Below are positions 7,899-16,700 of a stretch of DNA of 64,000 bases, in pieces. The DNA lies in assembly GCF_003258595.1 (NCBI RefSeq), contig NZ_QHHQ01000001.1, forward strand, positions 992,001-1,056,000, given 5' to 3'. Under the pieces are notes generated by a model. The model did not search any database and was not told where the DNA came from. It saw nothing but the letters and a program-made list of their open reading frames with translations. The stretch comes from Acuticoccus sediminis (lineage in GTDB: Bacteria; Pseudomonadota; Alphaproteobacteria; Rhizobiales; Amorphaceae). Position 1 is the stretch's first letter. Every line of letters begins with the position of its first letter. The translations under genes were made by a program, and so were the position numbers.

Positions 7899-8067
7899 GG
7901 CGTGACCTGTTGAACTTCGAGGTGGGGAGGCATCGCTAAACCCGTGACGGCCGGCAACGGCGGCACGGTTCGGGAGCGGCTGGGCAACCGCTCCAACTAT
8001 GTCGATTTGGGGGCAGCTCCTCGTCCTAAATCCAGCGATTTGAGGGGCGCCAGCGGTGAGAAGCACA

Positions 8068-9198
8068 ATGGACACAAGGACAAAATTGCGGCTCCGCCGC
8101 GAGGTTCAGACCGCCATGCAGTATCTGCGGAGCGGCGAGCTTGAGCACGCCCGCGCGGCCTTCGTCGCGATGGTCGAGGCCAATCCCGACGTGACGCTCG
8201 GGTACATCGGTCTCGGCGAAGTCCATATGCAGGAGGGCGACGTCGAGACGGCGCTCAAGTACTTCCAGGACGCCCTCGAGATCGACCCGCAGTCGACCAT
8301 GGCGCTCAACATGAGCGCCCGCGCCCGCCAGCGTCTCGGCGACATCGACGGCGCCCTCGAGGACTACGAGGAGTCCGGCCAGGTCGATCCGGGCCGGGGC
8401 ACCTCGCAGATCCGCATGAGCCAAATCTTCGCCCGGGAGGGCGACCTCGAGGAGGCGACGAGCCGCCTGCGCGAAGCGCTGAAGCGCAATCCGCAGCAGA
8501 CAGCCGCGCGCTTCATGCTGGCGAGCAACCTCGAGAAGATGGGGGACGTCGCCGGCGCGAAGACCGAGCTCCTGCGCGTTCTCGACACCAATCCCGACAT
8601 GGGCGTCGCCGCCTATCGCCTGTCCCGCCTCTACATTCAGGAGCGTGACTACGCGTCGGCCGAGCCGCTGCTGATGCAGGCCATCGAGCAGGCGCCGGAC
8701 AAGCCCGCCCCCTACGCCACGCTCGGCGCCGTCCTGAAGGCCCAGGGCCACACCCGCGACGCGCTCGACGCCTTCCGGGCCGCGCTGGAGCTGAAGCCAG
8801 GCTCCCAGCCGTTCGCGATGGGCGTCGCCGACTGCCTCTCGGACCTCGGCGAGCATGCCGAGGCGGTGAAGGTGCTGCGCGGCGTGCTGCGTGGCAGCCG
8901 CCGTCCCGCCTTCGTTCACAAGCGCCTGGGCGACACCTACGTCGCGATGGGCAGCTACGAGCAGGCCATCGACGAATATCGCGCCGCGATGCTCGGCGCG
9001 CCCGAGTTCACCGAGACGCATCCGGACCTGACGTCGATGCTCGACGCGCCGGACACGCCGGAGACGAAGGCGCGGAAGGTGCAGGCCTACCTAGCCGACG
9101 CGATGCAGGCGCAACGCGAGGCCGCGCCGGCCGAACGCCGCTTCGCGGGCCTCCGGCGCAACCGAACTCCTCGATCGATCCAAACTACGGGTGCGTAA
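8068..9198 (+). CDS. Tetratricopeptide-repeat protein, first gene of the synthase operon
   Basis: A 376-aa soluble protein made almost wholly of TPR helical hairpins, roughly residues 15-310 (for example ARAAFVAMVEANPDVTLGYIGLGEV, ALKYFQDALEIDPQSTMALNMSARA, ALDAFRAALELKPGSQPFAMGVADC). TPR arrays bind peptides or assemble complexes. There is no signal peptide or membrane segment, so it is cytosolic. The start could be the ATG given or a GTG 12 bases earlier. It is followed 4 bases later by the phosphatase-superfamily gene and then by the synthases on the same strand, so a scaffold or product-handling role for the synthase is a reasonable inference, not shown. Confidence 0.8.
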   Translation: MDTRTKLRLRREVQTAMQYLRSGELEHARAAFVAMVEANPDVTLGYIGLGEVHMQEGDVETALKYFQDALEIDPQSTMALNMSARARQRLGDIDGALEDYEESGQVDPGRGTSQIRMSQIFAREGDLEEATSRLREALKRNPQQTAARFMLASNLEKMGDVAGAKTELLRVLDTNPDMGVAAYRLSRLYIQERDYASAEPLLMQAIEQAPDKPAPYATLGAVLKAQGHTRDALDAFRAALELKPGSQPFAMGVADCLSDLGEHAEAVKVLRGVLRGSRRPAFVHKRLGDTYVAMGSYEQAIDEYRAAMLGAPEFTETHPDLTSMLDAPDTPETKARKVQAYLADAMQAQREAAPAERRFAGLRRNRTPRSIQTTGA

Positions 9199-9202
9199 CC
9201 GA

Positions 9203-10024
9203 ATGCCGCGCAATCTTGTGTTCATGGTCCTCGACAGCTGCCGCTTCGACAGCTTCGTGCGTGCGAAGACCCCGAACTTCGACCGTCTCGGCGAGGCCGA
9301 GAAGCGGTATTCCTACGCCTCGTGGACCGCTCCGTCCCACTACACCTTCACGATGGGCCTCGTGCCTCACAAGAGCCCGCAAGGTGTCTATGCTTCGGAA
9401 GTCTACAAGGAAGACTTCGGCGCGTGGGTCGACCGGCTCGGCATCCCGAACCTGGGGTTCAAGAACTTCATCCCTGAACTGTCGTTGCCCAAGCTTCTGA
9501 AAGATAACGGGTATCGCACCGTCGCGCGCGTCTCGATGCCGGTCCTGAACCCGTTTACCGCCATCAACAAATTCTTCGATGACTACAAGTTGATGTCGAA
9601 CCACAACGATTTTGCCGGTATGGTCAAGGAGATGGAGTTTTCGGCAGACGTGCCGAGCTACTATTTCTTGAACCTGGGCGAGACGCACTATCCCTACATG
9701 CTTTCGGGCGAAAATCTGCCTCACATTTCTGGTGTCCATGGCGCGGTGAAGTCGCTGGCCAAAGGCGGGGACGGCGGCGGCAAGGTCGAGGACGAGTTCT
9801 TCGACGAGGCGATGATGAAGTCGCTTCACGATCAACAGGTTCGGTGTGTCGAGTACGTCGACAATCTGTTTGGTGAACTTCTCGGGAAGGTGCCTGAGGA
9901 CACGTACTTCGTCATCGTCGGCGATCACGGCGAAGCATTTGGCGAAGGCGGGTACTTCGGGCATGGCCCGGTGATGCATGAAATCGCGTTCACCGTGCCG
10001 TTTCTCGAAGGTTTGCGGCCCTAG
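9203..10024 (+). CDS. Cytosolic alkaline-phosphatase/sulfatase-superfamily hydrolase
   Basis: A 273-aa member of the metal-dependent phosphatase/sulfatase fold. Metal-ligand motifs are visible: DSCR near the N-terminus (FMVLDSCRFDSF), a His in GETHYPY, and DHGE with a later GHG (VIVGDHGEAFGEGGYFGHGP). At the nucleophile position, where sulfatases have C-x-P-S-R for formylglycine, this protein has T-A-P-S-H, so a formylglycine sulfatase is unlikely and a Thr-nucleophile phosphatase or phosphotransferase is more likely. No signal peptide and no membrane anchor, unlike most family members. It is short for the family and is less GC-rich than its neighbours, which hints at separate acquisition. 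A GTG 12 bases upstream, overlapping the TPR stop, is an alternative start. Confidence 0.75.
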   Translation: MPRNLVFMVLDSCRFDSFVRAKTPNFDRLGEAEKRYSYASWTAPSHYTFTMGLVPHKSPQGVYASEVYKEDFGAWVDRLGIPNLGFKNFIPELSLPKLLKDNGYRTVARVSMPVLNPFTAINKFFDDYKLMSNHNDFAGMVKEMEFSADVPSYYFLNLGETHYPYMLSGENLPHISGVHGAVKSLAKGGDGGGKVEDEFFDEAMMKSLHDQQVRCVEYVDNLFGELLGKVPEDTYFVIVGDHGEAFGEGGYFGHGPVMHEIAFTVPFLEGLRP

Positions 10025-10081
10025 CCAGCAGTCTTGGCAGCACGAAACGGATTGAGTCTAGACCATGGCTGAGGGGAAGGC

Positions 10082-10678
10082 ATGAGCAATTCTGAGGCGG
10101 ACAAGCGGCGGGAGCGCCTGCGGAACCTGCGCGCGATGCGCGGGCAGAGCGGCACCGCGAGCGGGGCCGGGCCGGCGGGCCCGGCGGGCGGCGGAGCGTT
10201 CCGCGAGATGATGCAGCGTCGCCGCGCCGCCAACGGGGCCGCCGGTGACACCGCTGGCCTCGCCGACGGGGCCGGCCTCGGCGCCGGCGCCGGGCGCGGC
10301 GAGTTCCTGCGCCGCGTCATGAACGACAAGGCCGCGGGCGGCCAGGGTGTCGGCGGTCAGGCCGCCGGGGGCGCCGCGGCGCCGGGCCTCGCCGGGCAGG
10401 GGCCCGCGGGCCAGGGCGGTCCGCGCGGCGAGATCCTGCGCCGCATCATCGAGGCGCGCCGTCAGAACCAGGGCGGGGAGCCCGCGGCTGGCGGGACCGA
10501 GGGGCCGCTCGCCGCCCGCGCCCGTCAGGTCCGCGCCCAGCGCGAGAGCGACCTCGAGGCCCGCGTCACCAAGCTCGAGGCGGAGGTCGCGCGTCTGTCC
10601 TCCCTCCTTCCGGCCGACACGGCGGAGCCGCAGCCCGCGGCGGCCGCCGACGAGCCGGCCAAGATCTCCGAAGCATAG
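10082..10678 (+). CDS. Gly/Ala-rich protein with three repeated basic helical motifs and a C-terminal coiled coil
   Basis: A 198-aa protein I do not recognise. A good Shine-Dalgarno (GAGGGGAAGG) fixes the start. It has four parts: a basic N-terminus (SEADKRRERLRNLRAMRG); a low-complexity Gly/Ala/Pro region carrying three similar short basic helices (GGAFREMMQRRRAA at about 39, RGEFLRRVMNDKAA at 74, RGEILRRIIEARRQ at 120); a predicted coiled coil (about 155-180, SDLEARVTKLEAEVARLSSLL); and a disordered acidic tail. No signal peptide. It lies between the phosphatase-superfamily gene and synthase 1, 60 bases ahead of the latter. Repeated short motifs on a flexible chain look like docking sites; a scaffold role is inference. 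Confidence 0.75.
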   Translation: MSNSEADKRRERLRNLRAMRGQSGTASGAGPAGPAGGGAFREMMQRRRAANGAAGDTAGLADGAGLGAGAGRGEFLRRVMNDKAAGGQGVGGQAAGGAAAPGLAGQGPAGQGGPRGEILRRIIEARRQNQGGEPAAGGTEGPLAARARQVRAQRESDLEARVTKLEAEVARLSSLLPADTAEPQPAAAADEPAKISEA

Positions 10679-10738
10679 AACTCGAGCGGGTAGGGCCGGG
10701 TGAACCGCGATCATTCACGTCACAACGGGAGCGCGTCC

Positions 10739-13700
10739 ATGGCGAGCGAGAGCTTTGGGATCATTGCGCTGACACCGGCCGGCCTGCCTGACGCCCGGCT
10801 CGTGTTCGCCGCCGACCGGTCCGGCCATCTCGGGATCCTGAACGCGGAATCCGGCCCCTTCCCGCACGAGGCGATCGCCGCGTTGCGGGGCCGCACCCGC
10901 GCGCCCTTCGGCGTGAAGCTCGGTCCGCTCGACGAGGCGGCCCTCGCGGCCGTCGCCGGCGCCGTGGAGGACGGCCTAGGCTGGCTCGTCGTCGACGCCG
11001 CCGACGTGTTCGCCGACCCCGGGCTCATCGCGGCCGCTATCGCCCTCGGCGTCGAGGTGATCGTCGAGGCGATCGCCTGGGACGACCGCCTGGCCGCCCT
11101 CGAGGGGCACGCCGCGCTGATGGTGAAGGGCCATGAGTGCGGCGGTCTCGTCGGCGAGGAGACCGCGTTCATCCTCATGCAGAAGGCGCTGGCGCGCCAG
11201 TCGGCCCCGGTCTGGGTGCGCGGTGGGATCGGCATGCACTCGGCCTCCGCGGTGCGGGCGGCGGGCGCGGCCGGCGTCGTGCTCGACGACCAGCTTCTGC
11301 TCCTCGCCGAGTCGCCGCTCGCCGAGAAGGCACGCGCCGCGCTGAACGACCTGACCGGGCTCGAGACCGGCCGCGTCATCGCCGGCGCCCGGACGTGGCG
11401 CGTCTTCGAGAAGCCGTCCTTCCGGCACCTGCGTGCCCTGCGGGAGACGATCCGCACCTCCGCGGACGCGGACGCGGAGGCCGTGGTGACGGCCCGGATC
11501 GGCTGGGCGGACCCCGCGGTCGACATCGTCCCGCTCGGCCAGGCAGCCACTTTCGCGGCCCCGTTCGCGGCCAGGTACGTCACCTTCGGGCGCCTCGCCG
11601 CGGCGATGCTCGCCGAGACCGAGGCACGCCTCGACCTCGCGCTCGAGACCGATCCGCTCGGCAGGGACAAGGGCGTCGCCGCGACCCACGGCACCCTGTA
11701 CCCGATCGTCCAGGGCCCGATGACCCGGGTCAGCGACGATGCCGGGTTCGCCCAGGCGGTGGGCGAGGGGGGCGGCCTCCCGATGCTGGCGCTCGCGCTG
11801 ATGCGGCCGGACGCCGTCGAGGCGCTTCTGAAGGATGCGTCGGACCGTCTCGCGGGCAAGCCCTGGGGCCTCGGCCTCCTCGGATTCGCGCCGGCCGAGC
11901 TCGTCGCCGCGCAGGTCGAGGTCGCGCGGCGCTACAATCCGAAGTTCGCCCTCATCGCCGGCGGCCGTCCGGATCAGGCAAAGGCGTTCGAGGACGACGG
12001 CATCGCCACGTACCTCCACGTCCCGTCGCCGCGGCTCCTGACGATGTTCATCGAGCAGGGCGCGAAGAAGTTCGTCCTCGAAGGGCGCGAATGCGGCGGC
12101 CACGTCGGCCCGCTGTCCTCGTTCGTCCTCTGGGACTCGATGGTGACGACGCTCCTCGCCAACGCCGGTACCCCGGAGAAGAACGCGGAGATCCACGTCC
12201 TCTTCGCCGGCGGCATCCACGACGCGCAGTCGGCCGCCGTGGTCTCGGCCATCGCGGCGCCGCTCGCCAAAGCCGGCTTCAAGGTCGGCGTCCTCGTCGG
12301 CACGGCCTACCTCTTCACCAGAGAGATCGTGGAGGCCGGCGCGATCGTGCCGGAATTCCAGAAGACCGCGCTGTCCTGCCGGACCACGCACACGCTGGAG
12401 ACCGGTCCCGGCCACGCCTCGCGCGCCGCCGAAAGCCCCTTCACGGACGAGTTCGAGCGTCGCCGCCGCGAGCTGCAGTCCGGCAACGTCTCCGCCGACG
12501 ACGCGCGCGAGGAGCTCGAGGCGCTGTCGCTCGGCCGCCTGCGCCTCGCCTCCAAGGGGACCGAGCGCGGCGGGCCGAACGGGGATATCCAGGAGGTCCC
12601 GCTGGAGCGCCAGCAGACCGAAGGCATGTACATGATCGGCCAGGTCGCGACGATCCGCGACGCCGTCACCACGGTGGCCGACCTGCACGAGGAGATCTCC
12701 GTCGGCGGCCACGCGCTCCTCGAAGCCGCCCGGGCGCGCCGGACGGAGTCCGCGCTGGAGGCGGCGCGCACCGCGCGCCGCGGCGAGCCGACCGAGATCG
12801 CCATCGTCGGCATGTCCGCGTCCCTGCCGGGCGCCGAGACGGTGAAGGCCTACTGGGAGAACATCCTCGACAAGGTCAACGCCATCTCCGAGGTGCCCGA
12901 GACGCGCTGGGACTGGCGCATCTATTTCGACGAGGACCGCAACGCGCCGGACAAGATCTACTCGCGCTGGGGCGGCTTCTCGAGCGACCTGCTGTTCGAT
13001 CCGCTGAAGTTCGGCATGCCGCCGAACTCCATCCGGTCCGTCGACCCGCTCCAGCTCATGACCCTGGAGCTGGTGCGCCGCTGCCTTGCCGACGCGGGGA
13101 TCGAGTCGGCGCCGGACAGCCGCGAGAAGATGTCCATTATCCTCGGCGCCTCGGGCGGCGCGGGTGACGTCGGCGCCCAGTACGCCGTGCGCTCGGAGAT
13201 GCCGCGCTTCCTCGGCGAGCTGGAGCCCGCGGCGGCCGAGCGCCTGCCGACCTGGACCGAGGACTCGTTCGCCGGCATCCTGCTCAACGTCGCTGCCGGC
13301 CGCTCGGCCAACCGGCTCGACTTCGGCGGCGTCAACTACACGGTGGACGCGGCCTGCGCCTCCTCGCTGACGGCGGTCTACCAGGGCGTTCTGGAGCTCG
13401 AGACCGGGCGGTCCGACTGCGTCATCGCCGGCGGCGTCGACACGGTGCAGGGCCCCTTCGGCTACCTCTGCTTCTCCAAGACGCAGGCGCTGTCGCCGCG
13501 CGGCCGCTGCCGCACGTTCGACTCCACCGCCGACGGCATCGCCATTTCCGAGGGCATCGCCGTCGTCGCGATGAAGCGCCTCGCCGACGCCGAGCGTGAC
13601 GGCGACCGCATCTACGGCGTCATCAAGGGCGTCGCCGGCTCGTCGGACGGGCGCGCGAAGTCGATGACCGCGCCGCATCCGGACGGCCAGATCCGCGCCC

Positions 13701-16700
13701 TCCGCCGCGCCTACGAGATGGCCGGCTACTCGCCGACCACCGTCGGCCTGTTCGAGGCGCACGGCACCGGCACCGTCGCCGGCGACACGGCCGAGCTGGA
13801 GACCGTCTCGCGCGCGCTCAGCGAAGCGGGCGCGGCGGTCGAGGGCGAGCACGCCATCGGTTCGGTGAAGACGCTGATCGGCCACACCAAGGCGGCCGCC
13901 GGCATCTCCGGCCTCATGAAGGCGACGCTCGCCTGCTATCACAAGACGCTGCCGCCGCACGGCTATCTCGACAAGCCGAACGGCAAGCTCAGCGCCGACG
14001 GCGCCCCGCTCTACATCGTCGACGAGGCGCTGCCCTGGCTGGTTCGCGACGGCGAGAAGCGCCGCGCCGGCATCAGCGCCTTCGGCTTCGGCGGCACCAA
14101 CTTCCACGTGACGGTCGAGGAATACGACAGTCTCGCCCCCGCGCCGGCACCGCGCGAGGTGTGGTCGCACGAGCTCCTCGTCTGGCGCGCGCCGGACCGG
14201 GCCGCCCTTGCCGCTGCGGTGAAGCAGACCGCCGACCGCCTCGAGGGCAACAGCCCCGCGGTGCGCGACCTCGCCATGACCCTCGCGCGCAAGCTCCCGG
14301 CCAGGGGCGTGACCGCCTCGCTGGTGGTCGACGGCCGCGCCGACCCGCAGGCCGCCGTCGCCCGGCTCGCCGCCGCGCTCGCCGATCCGGAGGCCGCGAC
14401 CCCGGCCGGCGCCGCATTCAGCGCCGCGCCGCTGCTCGCCTCCGGCAAGACGGCGTTCGTCTTCCCGGGTCAGGGCTCGCAGTACGTCGGAATGTTCCGA
14501 GAGCTGGCGCTCCTCTTCGAGGAAGCCCGGGCGGGACTCGAGGCGGCCGACACGGTGCTCGCCGACGTCATGGCCGGCAAGGGCCTGCCGGGCGGGCGCC
14601 TCAGCCGCGCCGTCTTCGCCCGCGCGCTCTACGATCAGGCCGCGCGCGACAAGGCGCAGTCCCGCCTCACCCGGACCGACATCGCCCAGCCCGCGCTGGG
14701 CGCGGTCGAAACCGGGCTGCTGGCGCTCCTGAAGCGGCTGGGTGTCACCGCCGACATGGCGGCCGGCCACAGCTACGGCGAGTTCGTCGCCCTCTACGCC
14801 GCCGGTGTCCTCGACCTCGGCCAGCTCCTCGAGCTGTCCGAGCTGCGCGGCCGCCTCATGATCGAGGCGGCGGGCGAGGGCGACCTCGGCACGATGGCCG
14901 CCGTCCGCGGCAAGCGGGCCGACATCGAGGCCGCGCTCGCCGGCATCGAGGGTGTGTGGGTCGCCAACCACAACGCTCCGGACCAGACGGTGCTGTCGGG
15001 CACCAGGACCGGGATCGACGCGGCGCTGAAGGCGATGGAGAAGGCCGGCCTCTCCGGCCAGAAGATCACCGTCGGCGCGGCCTTCCACTCACCGATCATC
15101 GCCGAGGCCGGCGCCCGTCTCGCCGAGCATATCGGCGCGATGCGGCTCGCCGCCCCGGCCTTCCCGGTCTACTCGAACACCACCGGCAAGCCGCACGACG
15201 CGGACCCCGCCGGGGTCGCCGCGGCGATGGGCGCGCATCTCGCCAGCTCGGTCGAGTTCGTCGCCGAGATCGAGGCGATGTACGAGGCCGGCGCCCGCGT
15301 CTTCCTGTCGGTCGGGCCGAAGTCGGCGCACGCCAGCATGGTCCGGAAGGTGCTCGGCGACCGCCCCTGCAGGTCGGTGTCGATCGACGACGGGAAGGGC
15401 GGTCTCGAGGGCCTCCTGCGCGCTCTCGGCGCGATGCTCGCCGAGGGAGCCGAGCTGGACCTCGAGCGGCTCTGGCAGGGCCGCGACTGCCGCGCCCTCG
15501 CGACGGACTTCAAGGCGCACGAGCGCCAGCCCGCGCCGGCGAGGCACATGTGGTGGCTGAACGGCAGCGGCGCCCGCCCCGTCGGCGCGCCGCCTCTCCC
15601 GGTCCTCACCCTCGAGGCCGCGGAGGCCGAGCGGGCCGCGCGCGCGTCCGCGCGCACCCTCGCGGCAGACGCGCCGGTCGCTGCGATGAACGGCGCAACG
15701 AACGACGGGGCACATGCCCCGACATCCACCGGGGCGGAGATCCCGGGGCTCAACGGGTCGCATGGCCCGGCAGAAACGTGGGGAGCGGCGCGGTCGGCAT
15801 CCGACTCAACCCAGGAGACTCGCAACAGTGTGACCGCCAGGTCGGCAACGCGCTTGGGCCGCAGAGACACATTGAAAAAGGAGAGAGTTCGAATGGTGGA
15901 TTCGACGCGAACGGCCGCGCAGGACGCGTCGCTCGCCGATTTTCAGGCGACGATGCAGCGCTTCCTGGATGTTCAAGAAGGCGTCATGCTGGCCTACTTC
16001 GGCGGGACGGACGTGTCCGCCGGCACGGCACAGCAGCCGAGCCTCCCGGCCCGCACCCGGCGTGAGCCGATGCGCCTTCCGGCCCGCGGCGACCTGGGCG
16101 GTGCCCGCCCCGGTCCGAGCCGTCTGGCCGCTCCGGCGCCCGCGGCCTACGAGCCCGATCCGGCTCCGGCCCCCGCTCCGATGAGCAACGGCGGCTACGC
16201 CAACGGTCACGACCACGGGCACGGCCTCAACGGCGCGTCGCACAAGGCGAACGGCACCGCCGTCGCCGAGGCGTCACGGCCGGCTCCCGCTCCGGCACCG
16301 GCGCCCGCGCCCGCTCCGGCCCCCGCGCCGGTCGCGGCGGCCCCGGCGAGCGCCGACCTCGGCCGCGCGCAGATCTCCGAGATCCTCCTCGGCGTCGTGG
16401 AGGAGCGCACCGGCTACCCGCGCGACATGCTCGACATGGACCAGAACCTCGAGGCGGACCTCGGCATCGACTCGATCAAGCGGGTCGAGATCGTCGGCGC
16501 GCTCCTCAAGGGCCTGCCGGCCGGCGTGCAGCCGAACGTCGCCGACCTCGGCGAGACGCTCAACGCGCAGAAGACCCTCAACGGCATTCTGGACACCCTC
16601 TCCGAGCGCATCGGGTCGGGTGCGGGGGCCACAGCCCCTTTTGAGTTAACCGAGACGGGCACCTCTTCCCCGGCGGCGACGGCATCCGCCCGTCCGTCTC

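Larger units (their letters stand above)
7141..8067. other. Long non-coding region rich in inverted repeats, upstream of the synthase operon
   Basis: About 930 bases without a convincing gene: the frames lack family resemblance and normal codon bias, and the GC content is clearly below that of the flanking genes. It holds many inverted repeats, among them a 16-bp perfect hairpin (7190-7225), CGGCTT..AAGCCG (7328-7350), GGTCAC..GTGACC (7391-7408), CTGACCG..CGGTCAG (7736-7756), GGGTGC-GGT-GCACCC (7764-7778), a 14-bp palindrome (7885-7898) and GGAGCGG..CCGCTCC (7973-7994). It probably contains the promoter and a structured 5' leader of the operon that begins at 8068. I could not fix a promoter. 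Confidence 0.5.

Noticed and set aside
9203-10024. Arylsulfatase
   Set aside because: The formylglycine motif CxPSR is TAPSH here and there is no export signal.
10976-15088. 1370-aa minus-strand open frame
   Set aside because: Same reason: mirror of synthase 1 coding sequence.
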